Assembly: GCA_030604325.1 (NCBI GenBank)
Contig: JAUVWC010000048.1
Coordinates: 1 to 7,776 of the forward strand
Source of the DNA: Candidatus Zixiibacteriota bacterium
Lineage (GTDB): Bacteria; Blakebacterota; Blakebacteria; Blakebacterales; Blakebacteraceae
Direction of reading: 5' to 3'
Length of the DNA: 7,776 bases
Position 1 is the first letter of the stretch. Each line of letters opens with the position of its first letter. Positions 1 through 6,630 of the stretch are shown in pieces. Below the pieces are notes generated by a model, which made no database searches, was not told the DNA's origin, and worked only from the letters and a program-made list of their open reading frames with translations. The translations under genes and the position numbers were made by a program.

Positions 1-369
1 GACAGCCGCATCCACCTGCTCGGCGGTTATGACTCCGTAATCACCATCGAGCAGGTTGAAGCCGACGCCGCTCATGGCCGGACCGGCGCCGCCTTCGAAA
101 TTGAAGATATGGCTCCAGCGGTGGCAGATCACTTCATCCCCCGGCTGAGTGTGGGTGTTGAGGGCCACGTGATTACTCATGGTGCCACTGGCCATAAAGA
201 GACCAGCTTCTTTCCCCAAACGTTCCGCCAGTTCGGCCTGCAGGCGGTTAACGGTCGGATCTTCACCGTACACGTCGTCGCCCACCTCAGCGGCTGCCAT
301 CGCCTGGCGCATAGCTTCGGAGGGTACGGTGACGGTATCGCTGCGCAGATCGATCGGATTCGTCATCAT
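1..369 (-). CDS. ltaE: Low-specificity L-threonine aldolase, N-terminal part (cut by window edge)
   Basis: This PLP-dependent enzyme splits L-threonine and L-allo-threonine into glycine and acetaldehyde in the cytoplasm. Only the first 123 codons are present; the PLP-binding lysine and the C-terminal half lie beyond the left edge. Visible family motifs are DLRSDTVT (residues 8-15), the [12 protein letters not shown] block (30-41), the cofactor phosphate-binding loop SGTMSN (61-66), and His87 in HIFNFEGG, which should stack on the PLP ring like His83 of the E. coli enzyme. The start is the ATG at 369-367, whose bases overlap the TGA of the DUF151 gene as ATGA; a second ATG follows immediately at 366-364 and is equally possible. 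No strong Shine-Dalgarno is seen beyond a GGGGA about ten bases upstream, so translation is probably coupled to the upstream gene. The family is clear. The symbol could also be ltaA, since stereospecificity cannot be read from this part. Confidence 0.9.
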   Translation of the reverse strand, partial: MMTNPIDLRSDTVTVPSEAMRQAMAAAEVGDDVYGEDPTVNRLQAELAERLGKEAGLFMASGTMSNHVALNTHTQPGDEVICHRWSHIFNFEGGAGPAMSGVGFNLLDGDYGVITAEQVDAAV

Positions 370-848
370 AGAGGAAGGTCCCCAAAGCTTTCAGGGTCGA
401 TTCGTTCCAGCCTCTGGCGAAGACGGTCGTGCCGTTCGGGATCATCTGTAGGGTGCACGCCGAATTCCTCTTCGAACACGTGATCGGCTACGAAAATCGG
501 AGCACTGGTCCGCAGGGCGAGGGCGATGGAATCCGAGGGTCTGGCGTCGATTCTCGTCACGGTTCCTTGTCCCTCCAGGACCACCTCGGCAAAGAAGGTC
601 TGGTCCTTGAGGTCGGTAATGACAACACGCTGGACGGTAAGCCCCACCCCCTCGATCACCCGCTGGAGCAGGTCGTGGGTCAGAGGCCGCGGGGGTTCCA
701 CATCAGCCAGCCTCAGTGCGATGGCATTGGCCTCGGCAGGACCGATCCAGACAGGGATAACCCGATCCCCGTCCAGTTCCTTTAAAAGCACCACCGGTGA
801 GTCGTTGACAGAATCGATAGCCAGGCCACTAACGGTAAACTGCTGCAT
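366..848 (-). CDS. DUF151 / bifunctional nuclease (BFN) family protein
   Basis: A 160-residue protein of the DUF151 family, whose structural type member is Thermotoga maritima TM0160. Plant and some bacterial relatives have been reported to have DNase/RNase activity, but the role of most bacterial members is unsettled. Conserved blocks visible are [16 protein letters not shown], the RPLTHDLL segment, the TFFAEVVL strand, and the [19 protein letters not shown] segment. There is no C-terminal UVR domain as in some relatives. The start at 848 is chosen because [12 protein letters not shown] lines up with the TM0160 N-terminus. Other in-frame starts are ATG at 854 and GTG at 872, and none has a convincing ribosome-binding site (only a weak GAG at 858-860). 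The gene is 78 bases downstream of rplI and overlaps the threonine aldolase start as ATGA. Family assignment is firm, biochemical function is not. Confidence 0.88.
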   Translation of the reverse strand: MQQFTVSGLAIDSVNDSPVVLLKELDGDRVIPVWIGPAEANAIALRLADVEPPRPLTHDLLQRVIEGVGLTVQRVVITDLKDQTFFAEVVLEGQGTVTRIDARPSDSIALALRTSAPIFVADHVFEEEFGVHPTDDPERHDRLRQRLERIDPESFGDLPL

Positions 849-926
849 ATGCATATACTCTAGTCTACGCACCGGCGGGGAAAGTGGGCAAGCTTTGACG
901 CTCTCTGCCGGCTCCTGGTTGAAGCT
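849..926 (-). other. Short spacer between rplI and the DUF151 gene
   Basis: No terminator-like hairpin followed by a T-run is visible, so read-through from rplI is likely. AAGCTT occurs at 890-895 and again at 922-927, overlapping the end of rplI. Because the hexamer is self-complementary, the two copies could pair as a 6-bp stem with a long loop, but this is weak and may be chance. Confidence 0.3.
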
Positions 927-1409
927 TTACTCCTCAACCCTCTCCCCCTCTTCCTCCTCTTCCTCAACTGCTCTTTCCACCACAACCCTTACGGTCGGTT
1001 CCACATCACGGTGGAGATGAATCGGCACGTCAAACATGCCGAGTTCCTTGATAGGAGTCTTCAGGAGGACCTGGCGGCGTTCGATCTGGAATCCCTTTTC
1101 GGCGAGGACGTCGACAATCATTTGGTTGGTTACCGACCCGTAGAGCTGTTCCTCTTCACCGACCTCCACGGTAATGGTGAGCACGACATGCGCCAGTTTG
1201 CCTGCCAGTTCCTCGGAGTCGGCACGCTCTTTCTCGGAGCGTGACTCCAGCCCACGGGCGATATCCCGGAAAGTCTTCAGATTACCTACGGTGGCCTCCA
1301 AGGCCAGTTTGTTCGGAATCAGATAATTGCGCGCGTAGCCCAGCTTCACATCCACCACGTCGCCCGCTTCGCCCAGATTCGGTAAATCTTCACGCAGGAT
1401 AACCCGCAT
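927..1409 (-). CDS. rplI: 50S ribosomal protein L9 (bL9)
   Basis: bL9 binds 23S rRNA near the L1 stalk and projects from the large subunit; it helps maintain reading frame. The 160-residue product begins MRVILREDLPNLGEAGDVV, followed by the KLGYARNYLIP signature (residues 22-32). A charged connecting helix spans about residues 45-75, and the C-terminal domain contains GSVT (91-94) and the LKTPIKELGMFDVPIHLH region. The body ends near residue 148. An extra acidic tail, EEEEEEGERVEE (149-160), makes it about ten residues longer than the usual ~149. The start ATG at 1409-1407 shares a base with the TAA of the upstream membrane-protein gene (TAATG). A strong AGGAGG lies 7 bases upstream. The same reading frame stays open for about 650 bases further upstream, but that is a shadow of the neighbouring gene and not an L9 extension. 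Confidence 0.97.
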   Translation of the reverse strand: MRVILREDLPNLGEAGDVVDVKLGYARNYLIPNKLALEATVGNLKTFRDIARGLESRSEKERADSEELAGKLAHVVLTITVEVGEEEQLYGSVTNQMIVDVLAEKGFQIERRQVLLKTPIKELGMFDVPIHLHRDVEPTVRVVVERAVEEEEEEGERVEE

Positions 1410-2368
1410 TACTGATCCTCCTCTTCGCCTTCCCCCGCTGCCTTGGCCATGAGGCTGCGGAAGGGAATCCAGTTCTCTAACATTCCAATTATGACCAGTC
1501 CAGGCCAGACCACAAGTGCCACGGCAATGGCAAACAGTGACCGGATCCAGCCGGGCGTACCGCGCACCTCGAAGCTGTACCAGATAATGGCAAATCCCTG
1601 CACCATGTAGAAGAAACCCAGCACGACTACCACGTTCAGGCCGACCGTCTTCAATCCTCCAGAGGCGAAAACCAGGGAGGCGAGTGCGGCGATCATTACC
1701 CAGATCAGGCGGTAGGGGAGCGCCCAGACAGCCATCTGCTGCACCTCGATGCCTAACTCCCGCCCCTGACGCCGCAGCCACCAGTTGCCAACCAGCAGCG
1801 CTCCGAAACCCATGAAGAGTGCTGCCAACACCAGCTGTGACGGCAGAAGCCGCATGACCGTTTCCACGGTCTGAGTCACCAACTCCTCCATCTGCACCTG
1901 ATCGAAACCAAGCTCGACGAACCAGTCGGTTAGGGGAGCCACATAAGTGAGTTCCATCTCCTCCCCGATCGTCTCCACCGTCTGCGACCAGACTGGCAAT
2001 ACCAGCGCTAACCAGAAGAGTAATGGACACGAACCGGCCAGCCCCACAACCTTCCAGTCCCAACCCGCGCGTACTCCCTTATCGAGCAGGATCCCCGCAG
2101 CCACAATAATGATTACCACCAATCCTATCGGCTGGAAAGCCAGTGCGGCGACGGTGGCGGCCACTAGAGCAGGGAACCAGCGGTAGATGGAGCTTTCAGA
2201 CCGGCTCCAGAATAGAACCATCAGAGCGGCCGGAATCACGATCGCCCCGACACTGTTGAGCAGCGGCAGCGGTGACACGATTACCGCCAGTACTACCAGG
2301 GCGATTGAAGCGGGGACGAATCGGCCCCAATAGGACCCGGGAGGTGCCATTTCCCCCCGAAGGTTCAT
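1409..2368 (-). CDS. DUF2232-type (YybS-like) multi-spanning membrane protein
   Basis: A 319-residue integral inner-membrane protein of unknown function. By eye there are about eight hydrophobic segments, near residues 18-35, 41-55, 66-79, 81-95, 107-127, 176-197, 221-237 and 243-265, with a last one at 277-296. The loop at about 130-175 is hydrophilic and rich in Glu and Thr. Near the C-terminus GMLENWIPFRS (295-305) resembles the G-x-x-D-x-W-x-D-F-R type ending I associate with DUF2232 proteins, and an acidic GEGEEEDQ tail follows. Position between rpsR and rplI is a known habitat for this family and supports the call. The chosen ATG (2368-2366) overlaps the rpsR stop as ATGA. An alternative ATG at 2350 has a G-run directly before it, too close to be a good ribosome-binding site. 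A still longer upstream extension in this frame runs into rpsR and is rejected. No substrate or enzymatic motif is seen. Confidence 0.8.
   Translation of the reverse strand: MNLRGEMAPPGSYWGRFVPASIALVVLAVIVSPLPLLNSVGAIVIPAALMVLFWSRSESSIYRWFPALVAATVAALAFQPIGLVVIIIVAAGILLDKGVRAGWDWKVVGLAGSCPLLFWLALVLPVWSQTVETIGEEMELTYVAPLTDWFVELGFDQVQMEELVTQTVETVMRLLPSQLVLAALFMGFGALLVGNWWLRRQGRELGIEVQQMAVWALPYRLIWVMIAALASLVFASGGLKTVGLNVVVVLGFFYMVQGFAIIWYSFEVRGTPGWIRSLFAIAVALVVWPGLVIIGMLENWIPFRSLMAKAAGEGEEEDQ
1417..1422 (-). promoter_or_regulatory. Shine-Dalgarno of rplI inside the preceding gene
   Basis: AGGAGG on the minus strand, 7 bases before the rplI ATG. It is formed by the Glu-Glu-Asp codons at the end of the DUF2232-type gene, so one stretch serves as both protein tail and ribosome-binding site. 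It fixes the rplI start at 1409. Confidence 0.85.
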
Positions 2369-2583
2369 CGCATCGATTCGGTAGTAAAGGGCAGCAGCGC
2401 CACGTGACGGGCCCGCTTGATGGCCGTCGTCAGCATGCGCTGGTGCCTGGAGCATACACCAGACTGGCGGCGTGGAACGATCTTCCCCCGATCAGACATA
2501 TACCTGCGCAGCCCCCTTTCATCCTTGTAATCGACCCATGTCCGCTTCTCAATACAGAAGCGGCACGGTTTCTGGTGGGTCAT
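2365..2583 (-). CDS. rpsR: 30S ribosomal protein S18 (bS18), zinc-ribbon type
   Basis: bS18 forms a dimer with bS6 on the central domain (platform) of the small subunit. The 72-residue product has normal length. It keeps the core motifs VDYKDERGLRRYMSDRGKIVPRR and the C-terminal TTAIKRARHVALLPF. Cys7, Cys10, Cys44 and His47 (CRFC and GVCSRHQR) form the probable metal site of the 'C+' zinc-binding variant, unlike E. coli S18, which has lost it. The ATG at 2583-2581 overlaps the rpsF stop as ATGA, and a GGAGGG motif lies 7 bases upstream. Its stop overlaps the start of the next gene in the same way, which suggests coupled translation from rpsF onward. Confidence 0.97.
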   Translation of the reverse strand: MTHQKPCRFCIEKRTWVDYKDERGLRRYMSDRGKIVPRRQSGVCSRHQRMLTTAIKRARHVALLPFTTESMR

Positions 2584-3074
2584 GGCTCTACCCTCCCCTC
2601 ATCATCTTGCACCTGGCTTCCCTTATGTTCGTGCTCCTTATCCTCCTCATCCTCGTTTTTATGTTCATCCCTGTCCTTACCTTTCTTCGCTTCTTCATCC
2701 TTATCCAGGAGCGCCGGTACCCGATCCTCTCCAGCTTCCGCTTTTACAACCCTGCGTCGTCGCTGCTCCTCCTGGGCGGCAAGGATGGTGGGATCGAGGT
2801 GAATAACGAGGTGTCGCAGGATGTGCTCATCCAGGCGCAGCATATGATCCAGTTCAGTGATCAGCTCGCCTGGCCCTTCCCATTCCAACACTCCGTAAAA
2901 ACCCTGTGTTTGCTTCTTGATCTCGTACGCCAGGGTGCGGATTCCCCACCGGTCGTCCCGGACGAGGCTGCCGCCCCTGTCTTCGATGAATTTCATGATC
3001 CGCTCCAGCTGCTTATTGTAGCCATCCTCCTGCAGCTCCGGATCCAGGACTAATGTTGCCTCGTAGTGCCTCAT
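2580..3074 (-). CDS. rpsF: 30S ribosomal protein S6 (bS6) with long charged tail
   Basis: bS6 pairs with bS18 and binds the h22/h23 region of 16S rRNA during assembly of the platform. The ferredoxin-like core covers about residues 1-97: [12 protein letters not shown] at the N-terminus, [17 protein letters not shown] (44-60), and [16 protein letters not shown] (80-95). Beyond residue 100 comes an extension of more than 60 residues dominated by Lys, Arg, Glu, Asp and His. It includes RRRR at 105-108 and a low-complexity stretch at about 126-150. The total of 164 residues is longer than the 95-140 typical of the family. The tail is probably disordered; it has no domain I recognise. The start ATG at 3074 has a good GGGAGG 8-10 bases upstream, and that site forms part of the leader stem described separately. 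The gene overlaps rpsR by four bases. Confidence 0.96.
   Translation of the reverse strand: MRHYEATLVLDPELQEDGYNKQLERIMKFIEDRGGSLVRDDRWGIRTLAYEIKKQTQGFYGVLEWEGPGELITELDHMLRLDEHILRHLVIHLDPTILAAQEEQRRRRVVKAEAGEDRVPALLDKDEEAKKGKDRDEHKNEDEEDKEHEHKGSQVQDDEGRVEP
2591..2600 (-). promoter_or_regulatory. Shine-Dalgarno of rpsR inside rpsF
   Basis: A purine run reading GAGGGGAGGG on the minus strand ends 7 bases before the rpsR ATG. It is made by the last codons of rpsF (Glu-Gly-Arg), so it lies within the extended S6 tail. Confidence 0.8.
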
Positions 3075-3084
3075 GTGACTGCTA

Positions 3085-3128
3085 CCTCCCTGCGGACGTG
3101 AGGCCCCGGCCGTGGGGCCGGGGCAGGG
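3085..3128 (-). promoter_or_regulatory. Candidate S6:S18 complex-binding leader of rpsF mRNA
   Basis: Read 5' to 3' on the minus strand, CCCUG (3128-3124) can pair with CAGGG (3092-3088) as an outer stem. Inside it, CCCCGGCC (3123-3116) preceding a four-base loop (3115-3112) pairs with GGCCGGGG (3111-3104). This leaves an 11-base bulge on the 3' side (3103-3093) that ends in CCG, directly before the outer stem. The published S6:S18 motif is a conserved CCG presented in a bulge flanked by a stem and a hairpin, mimicking the 16S rRNA site, and this matches in both structure and gene context. The 3' strand of the outer stem contains GGG of the rpsF Shine-Dalgarno (3090-3085), so binding or folding could block initiation. 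The inferred role is feedback repression by the S6:S18 dimer. No T-run follows the hairpin on the minus strand, so a simple terminator is less likely. Confidence 0.62.
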
Positions 3129-3142
3129 TGTACTGCCTTCAG

Positions 3143-3171
3143 ATTATCCGTAACATCCGGTCGAGCTCTCA
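3143..3171 (-). promoter_or_regulatory. Possible weak promoter ahead of rpsF
   Basis: GATAAT at 3148-3143 (minus strand) matches five of six bases of a -10 box and would place a transcript start just ahead of the candidate S6:S18 leader. No good -35 hexamer is found at 16-18 bases. The idea rests on one hexamer and on position only; co-transcription from hppA is equally possible. Confidence 0.2.
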
Positions 3172-5208
3172 TCACAGAAGCGGGGCGATGACCAGGCTCA
3201 CCACGCTCATCAACTTGATCAGAATGTTCATAGAGGGACCCGAGGTGTCCTTGAACGGATCTCCAACCGTGTCCCCCACCACGGCGGCCTTGTGGGCGTC
3301 GGATCCCTTGCCGCCCAGATTGCCTTCCTCGATCCATTTCTTGGCGTTGTCCCAGGCGCCGCCGCCGTTGGCCATCATCAGGGCCAGCATTACACCGGTA
3401 ATAGTCGCGCCGGCCAGCATGCCGCACAGGGCGGCGGGACCGAGGAGGAATCCGACCAGCACCGGGGAGATGACCACCAGCAGCCCGGGAGCAATCATCT
3501 GCTGCAGAGCTGCCTGGGTTGAGATATCCACACAGCGGGCCGCATCGGGCCGCACACCCTCCTCACCCTCAAGCAGGCCGGGGATTTCCCTGAACTGGCG
3601 CCGGATCTCATTGATCATCTTGAAGGCCGCTTTTCCGACACTGGTCATGGTCATGGCGGCGGCGGTGAAGGGAATGATGGCTCCCAGCAGCAGACCGATG
3701 ACCACCATAGGATTGGTGATGGCGATATCCAGAGCCTCGCCCCCCTTCTCGGCGATGCTCTTGGTCACGGCGCTGTTGTAGGCGGCGAAGAGGGCAAGTG
3801 CGGTCAGGGCGGCTGATCCGATAGCGAATCCCTTGCCCATGGCAGCGGTGGTATTGCCGACGGCATCAAGGCTGTCGGTGATTTTACGCACCTCAGGACC
3901 GAGCCCGGCCAGCTCACTTATTCCACCGGCGTTGTCGGAGATCGGGCCGTAGGCATCCACACTCATGGTGATGCCTACCGTGGCCAGCATGCCCACCGCG
4001 GAGATACCGATCCCGTACAGGCCGGCAGCCTGGTTGGCCACATAGATGGCGATCGCTATACATAGAACGGGGAAAGCGGTGCTCTCGAGCCCCACTGCCA
4101 AGCCGGTGATGATATTTGTCGCCGCCCCGGTCTTGCTGGCCTCGGCGATCCGGCGGATAGGTTTTGCCGACGTGTAATACTCGGTTATCAGCCCGATTAG
4201 TATCCCCACGATGGTCCCGCTGAAGATAGCCCAGAAAACGCCCTGCCTGATACCGAGCGCACCCACACCCATATAGGCTGCCACCAGAAACAGGCCGGCG
4301 GCCACGAAAGTGGCGTAGCGGAGCGCGGCGGCGGGGTGCAGCCCGCGCAGGACGCGCATGCTGGCGATGCCGATGAATGACGCCACTAGCCCCAACATGA
4401 CCATGAAGATGGGCAGTAGCATGGTGGCCGATTTTTCGCCAAGGCCGTCAATGACCGATCCCGCCTGCGCCGTGGCCGCGATGGCGATGGTGGCGATGAT
4501 GGACCCGACATAGGATTCGAAAATGTCGGCACCCATGCCGGCGGTGTCCCCAACGTTGTCCCCCACCAGATCGGCGATCACGCCGGGATTCCGGGGGTCA
4601 TCCTCAGGGATACCTGCCTCCACCTTGCCGACCAGATCAGCGCCGACGTCCGCCGTCTTGGTGTAGATGCCGCCTCCGAGACGGGCAAAGAGAGCGATGG
4701 AGGAAGCCCCCATGGCGAAGCCGTTGATGTTGCTTACCGTGGTCGGGTCACCGCCGAAGACCAGAAAGGCCACCCCCACACCGAGCAGGCCCAGGCTGGC
4801 CACCGCCAGTCCCATGACGACTCCGCCAGAAAAAGCTACCTGAAGGGCGACACCCGCACCATCGCTACGCGCGGCCTCGGTCGTGCGGACATTCGTCCTC
4901 GTGGCGGCATTCATGCCGATGAACCCGGCCAGCAGGGAACAGAGTGCCCCGCCGAGGAAGGCCAGTGCGGTGTTTATACCTAGCTGCCAGAACAGCAGCA
5001 GGAACACAACGACGATGAATATGAACAGTATGCTGTATTCCCGGCGCAGGAATACCATGGCTCCCTCATGGATTTGGCCCGAGAGATCCTGCATCTGCTC
5101 GGTGCCCTGCGGACGGCGTATGATGGATACGAGAACCCCGAATGCCACCGCGATCCCCACTGCTCCCAGGATGGGAGCCAGCGTAGTCAATGTCCTTTCC
5201 AGTCCCAT
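3172..5208 (-). CDS. hppA: Membrane-bound ion-pumping pyrophosphatase (probably K+-dependent, Na+-translocating)
   Basis: A 678-residue integral membrane pyrophosphatase that couples PPi hydrolysis to cation export across the cytoplasmic membrane. Substrate-site motifs are all present: the first block [19 protein letters not shown] (187-205) with [16 protein letters not shown] (217-232), the second [14 protein letters not shown] (416-429), and the third with DNAKKWIEE (620-628) and [14 protein letters not shown] (645-658). Ala455 in [10 protein letters not shown] marks the K+-dependent subgroup, since K+-independent enzymes carry Lys there. Glu231 in ADIFESYVG sits where Na+-pumping enzymes such as that of Thermotoga have their gate glutamate; plant K+-dependent H+ pumps have it shifted by four residues. 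Na+ transport, perhaps with H+, is therefore inferred. Length is normal (660-770). The ATG at 5208 has AAGGA seven bases upstream. The gene follows pth by 34 bases and precedes rpsF by 97, so it is probably in the same transcription unit as pth. Confidence 0.95.
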   Translation of the reverse strand: MGLERTLTTLAPILGAVGIAVAFGVLVSIIRRPQGTEQMQDLSGQIHEGAMVFLRREYSILFIFIVVVFLLLFWQLGINTALAFLGGALCSLLAGFIGMNAATRTNVRTTEAARSDGAGVALQVAFSGGVVMGLAVASLGLLGVGVAFLVFGGDPTTVSNINGFAMGASSIALFARLGGGIYTKTADVGADLVGKVEAGIPEDDPRNPGVIADLVGDNVGDTAGMGADIFESYVGSIIATIAIAATAQAGSVIDGLGEKSATMLLPIFMVMLGLVASFIGIASMRVLRGLHPAAALRYATFVAAGLFLVAAYMGVGALGIRQGVFWAIFSGTIVGILIGLITEYYTSAKPIRRIAEASKTGAATNIITGLAVGLESTAFPVLCIAIAIYVANQAAGLYGIGISAVGMLATVGITMSVDAYGPISDNAGGISELAGLGPEVRKITDSLDAVGNTTAAMGKGFAIGSAALTALALFAAYNSAVTKSIAEKGGEALDIAITNPMVVIGLLLGAIIPFTAAAMTMTSVGKAAFKMINEIRRQFREIPGLLEGEEGVRPDAARCVDISTQAALQQMIAPGLLVVISPVLVGFLLGPAALCGMLAGATITGVMLALMMANGGGAWDNAKKWIEEGNLGGKGSDAHKAAVVGDTVGDPFKDTSGPSMNILIKLMSVVSLVIAPLL

Positions 5209-5242
5209 TAAGGTGTCCTTCCCCTCAAAGGTATCCTCTCAC

Positions 5243-5809
5243 TCAATTGAACCGGTTCATGGTTTCGTCGATGCCGTGCCGCAGTAATGTTTCCACGGCA
5301 TCCGCCGCGGTCGTGACCGCCTCCTCCATCACCGGAAGCTCCTCCTCCCGGAACGGCCCCAGCACAAAGCCGGTCAGATCCTCCGGCATATCTTCCCGCC
5401 CGATACCGATCCGCAGCCTTGGGAAATCGTCGCTGCCGATCTGGTAGATAATGTGCTCGAGTCCCTTGTGGCCCCCACCAGAACCTTCCGGCCTGAGGCG
5501 GATTATCCCCACAGGCAAGTTCACGTCATCCAGCACCACCAGCAGCCGGCCGGTCTCGATCTTGTATAAGGAGACCAGCCCCCGGACCGCAAATCCGCTC
5601 TGGTTCATGAACGTCGTGGGCATGGCCAGCACCACGGCACTGCCCTCAAACTGCCCCGTAGCCACGAGATAATCGTCCTTCCCTCCGGTGAAACCGAGCC
5701 CCCAGCGCCGGGCGAGCAGGGATACCACCTCGAAGCCGGTGTTGTGCCGGGTCTCCCCGTATCCCCGGCCGGGATTACCCAGCCCGACAATCAGGAACGG
5801 AGTGTCCAT
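5243..5809 (-). CDS. pth: Peptidyl-tRNA hydrolase
   Basis: Pth releases peptides from tRNAs that dropped off the ribosome, allowing tRNA reuse in the cytoplasm. The 188-residue product has normal length. Catalytic and binding residues are in place: Asn12 in GLGNPG, His22 in RHNTGF, Asn69 in PTTFMNQSG, Asp94 in the LDDVNLP loop, and His114 in GGGHKGL; the conserved RIGIGR block is at 133-138. E. coli has Asn where this protein has Lys115, a change seen in other bacteria. The ATG at 5809 is preferred because AAAGG lies about six bases upstream and the protein then starts MDTPFLIVGLGNPG as usual. An in-frame GTG at 5824 would add five residues. It follows rplY after 36 bases, a frequent pairing in bacteria. 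Confidence 0.96.
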   Translation of the reverse strand: MDTPFLIVGLGNPGRGYGETRHNTGFEVVSLLARRWGLGFTGGKDDYLVATGQFEGSAVVLAMPTTFMNQSGFAVRGLVSLYKIETGRLLVVLDDVNLPVGIIRLRPEGSGGGHKGLEHIIYQIGSDDFPRLRIGIGREDMPEDLTGFVLGPFREEELPVMEEAVTTAADAVETLLRHGIDETMNRFN

Positions 5810-5845
5810 ATTAGCCTTTAGCACAGCGGTTGAAGTCTATAGGAA

Positions 5846-6532
5846 TCAGGCCTTGCCCTCCGAACCCTTCCCTTCGTCCACTTCTCCGGCTTCGGCCTCG
5901 ACCTCTTCTTCCCCGACAAGCTTCGGCTCCGCCACCTCGGGCACGACTTCCTCTTCCACTTCCTCTTCTATCACGCGCGGCACTGCGACCTGGACTACAG
6001 TACGTTCAGCGCTGGTATGAACCTTGAAATCGCCCAGGTCCATGTCGCTGAGGTGGTAGGAGTCCCCAATATCCAGAGCGGTTATATCCAGAGTGAATCC
6101 CTCGGGAATCTCGGTGGGAATACACTCTATCTCGACGGTGTGCAGACGCTGTTCGAGAATGCCACCGTTCTTCACCCCCTCCGACGTGCCGGTCAGACGG
6201 ATCGGCACTTCCACCTTGATGGTTTCGGCAAGGTCGATATGGACGAAATCGAGATGACGCAGCTCGTTGCGTACCGGGTCCCGCTGCACTTCCCGGATCA
6301 GCGTCATCCGGTCGGAGGTCTTTTCGTCATCCAGCAGCAGGGTTATCAGCGTGTTCTCCGACAGGCCCTGTCTAACGAGGGCCTGGAATTCGAGCGCGTC
6401 GATCTGGATCGGCTGCGGATCTTCGTGGGCACCGTACAGAACGGCAGGACTGTTATTGACGCGGCGCGCGCGACGAGCCGCTCTCGAGCCCGTCGCCTCG
6501 CGGCGCCGGGCCCGAAGTATCACTTTCTCCAT
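5846..6532 (-). CDS. rplY: 50S ribosomal protein L25 / general stress protein Ctc (bL25, long form)
   Basis: bL25 binds 5S rRNA on the large subunit; the long form (CTC/TL5) adds a second beta domain and is stress-induced in Bacillus. The 228-residue product has the 5S-binding domain at about 1-95 (EKVILRARRREATGSRAARR, then VLYGAHEDPQPIQID, and RDPVRNELRHLDFVHID at 84-100). The C-terminal domain is at about 101-186 (VEVPIRLTGTSEGVKNGGIL, HTVEIECIPTEIPEGFTLDI). A Glu-rich acidic tail runs from 188 to 228. The start at 6532 is fixed by AGGAGG ten bases upstream and by the family N-terminus. The frame stays open another 99 bases upstream, but that would add 33 unfamiliar residues. Its neighbours prs and pth are the classic ones for this gene. 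Confidence 0.95.
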   Translation of the reverse strand: MEKVILRARRREATGSRAARRARRVNNSPAVLYGAHEDPQPIQIDALEFQALVRQGLSENTLITLLLDDEKTSDRMTLIREVQRDPVRNELRHLDFVHIDLAETIKVEVPIRLTGTSEGVKNGGILEQRLHTVEIECIPTEIPEGFTLDITALDIGDSYHLSDMDLGDFKVHTSAERTVVQVAVPRVIEEEVEEEVVPEVAEPKLVGEEEVEAEAGEVDEGKGSEGKA

Positions 6533-6542
6533 GCTAGCTCGG

Positions 6543-6548
6543 CCTCCT
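6543..6548 (-). promoter_or_regulatory. Shine-Dalgarno of rplY
   Basis: AGGAGG on the minus strand, ten bases before the ATG at 6532. It decides against the upstream in-frame start near 6631, which would overlap the end of prs. Confidence 0.8.
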
Positions 6549-6630
6549 GACGGGCCACGGCCAGAAAGGGTTCCCGCCGTAGCCGCTGGCATGCAGCCGG
6601 CCCTGATAGACCGGCATATATGTAAGGGCA

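Noticed and set aside
109..483. Plus-strand open frame opposite threonine aldolase and the DUF151 gene
   Set aside because: It spans the junction of two recognisable minus-strand genes and resembles no known protein.
849..872. GTG start at 872 for the DUF151 gene
   Set aside because: It has no ribosome-binding site and the extra residues precede the point where the family N-terminus aligns; it is kept only as an alternative.
927..2063. Open frame of 378 codons joining rplI with an upstream extension
   Set aside because: The extension lies out of frame over the membrane-protein gene and reads as low-complexity Gly/Arg-rich sequence. rplI has its own strong ribosome-binding site and a canonical start at 1409.
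3103..3124. GC-rich hairpin between hppA and rpsF as an intrinsic terminator
   Set aside because: No T-run follows it on the minus strand, and none on the plus strand that would fit. Its place next to the rpsF ribosome-binding site and the CCG bulge suit a translational regulator better, although partial attenuation cannot be excluded.
3053..3781. Plus-strand open frame of 242 codons opposite the end of hppA
   Set aside because: It has Ser/Pro/Arg-rich composition typical of antisense frames and covers the conserved C-terminal motifs of hppA and the rpsF leader.
6017..6550. Long plus-strand open frame opposite rplY
   Set aside because: It is the antisense shadow of a GC-rich gene, with no family resemblance and no ribosome-binding site. 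rplY on the other strand is certain.
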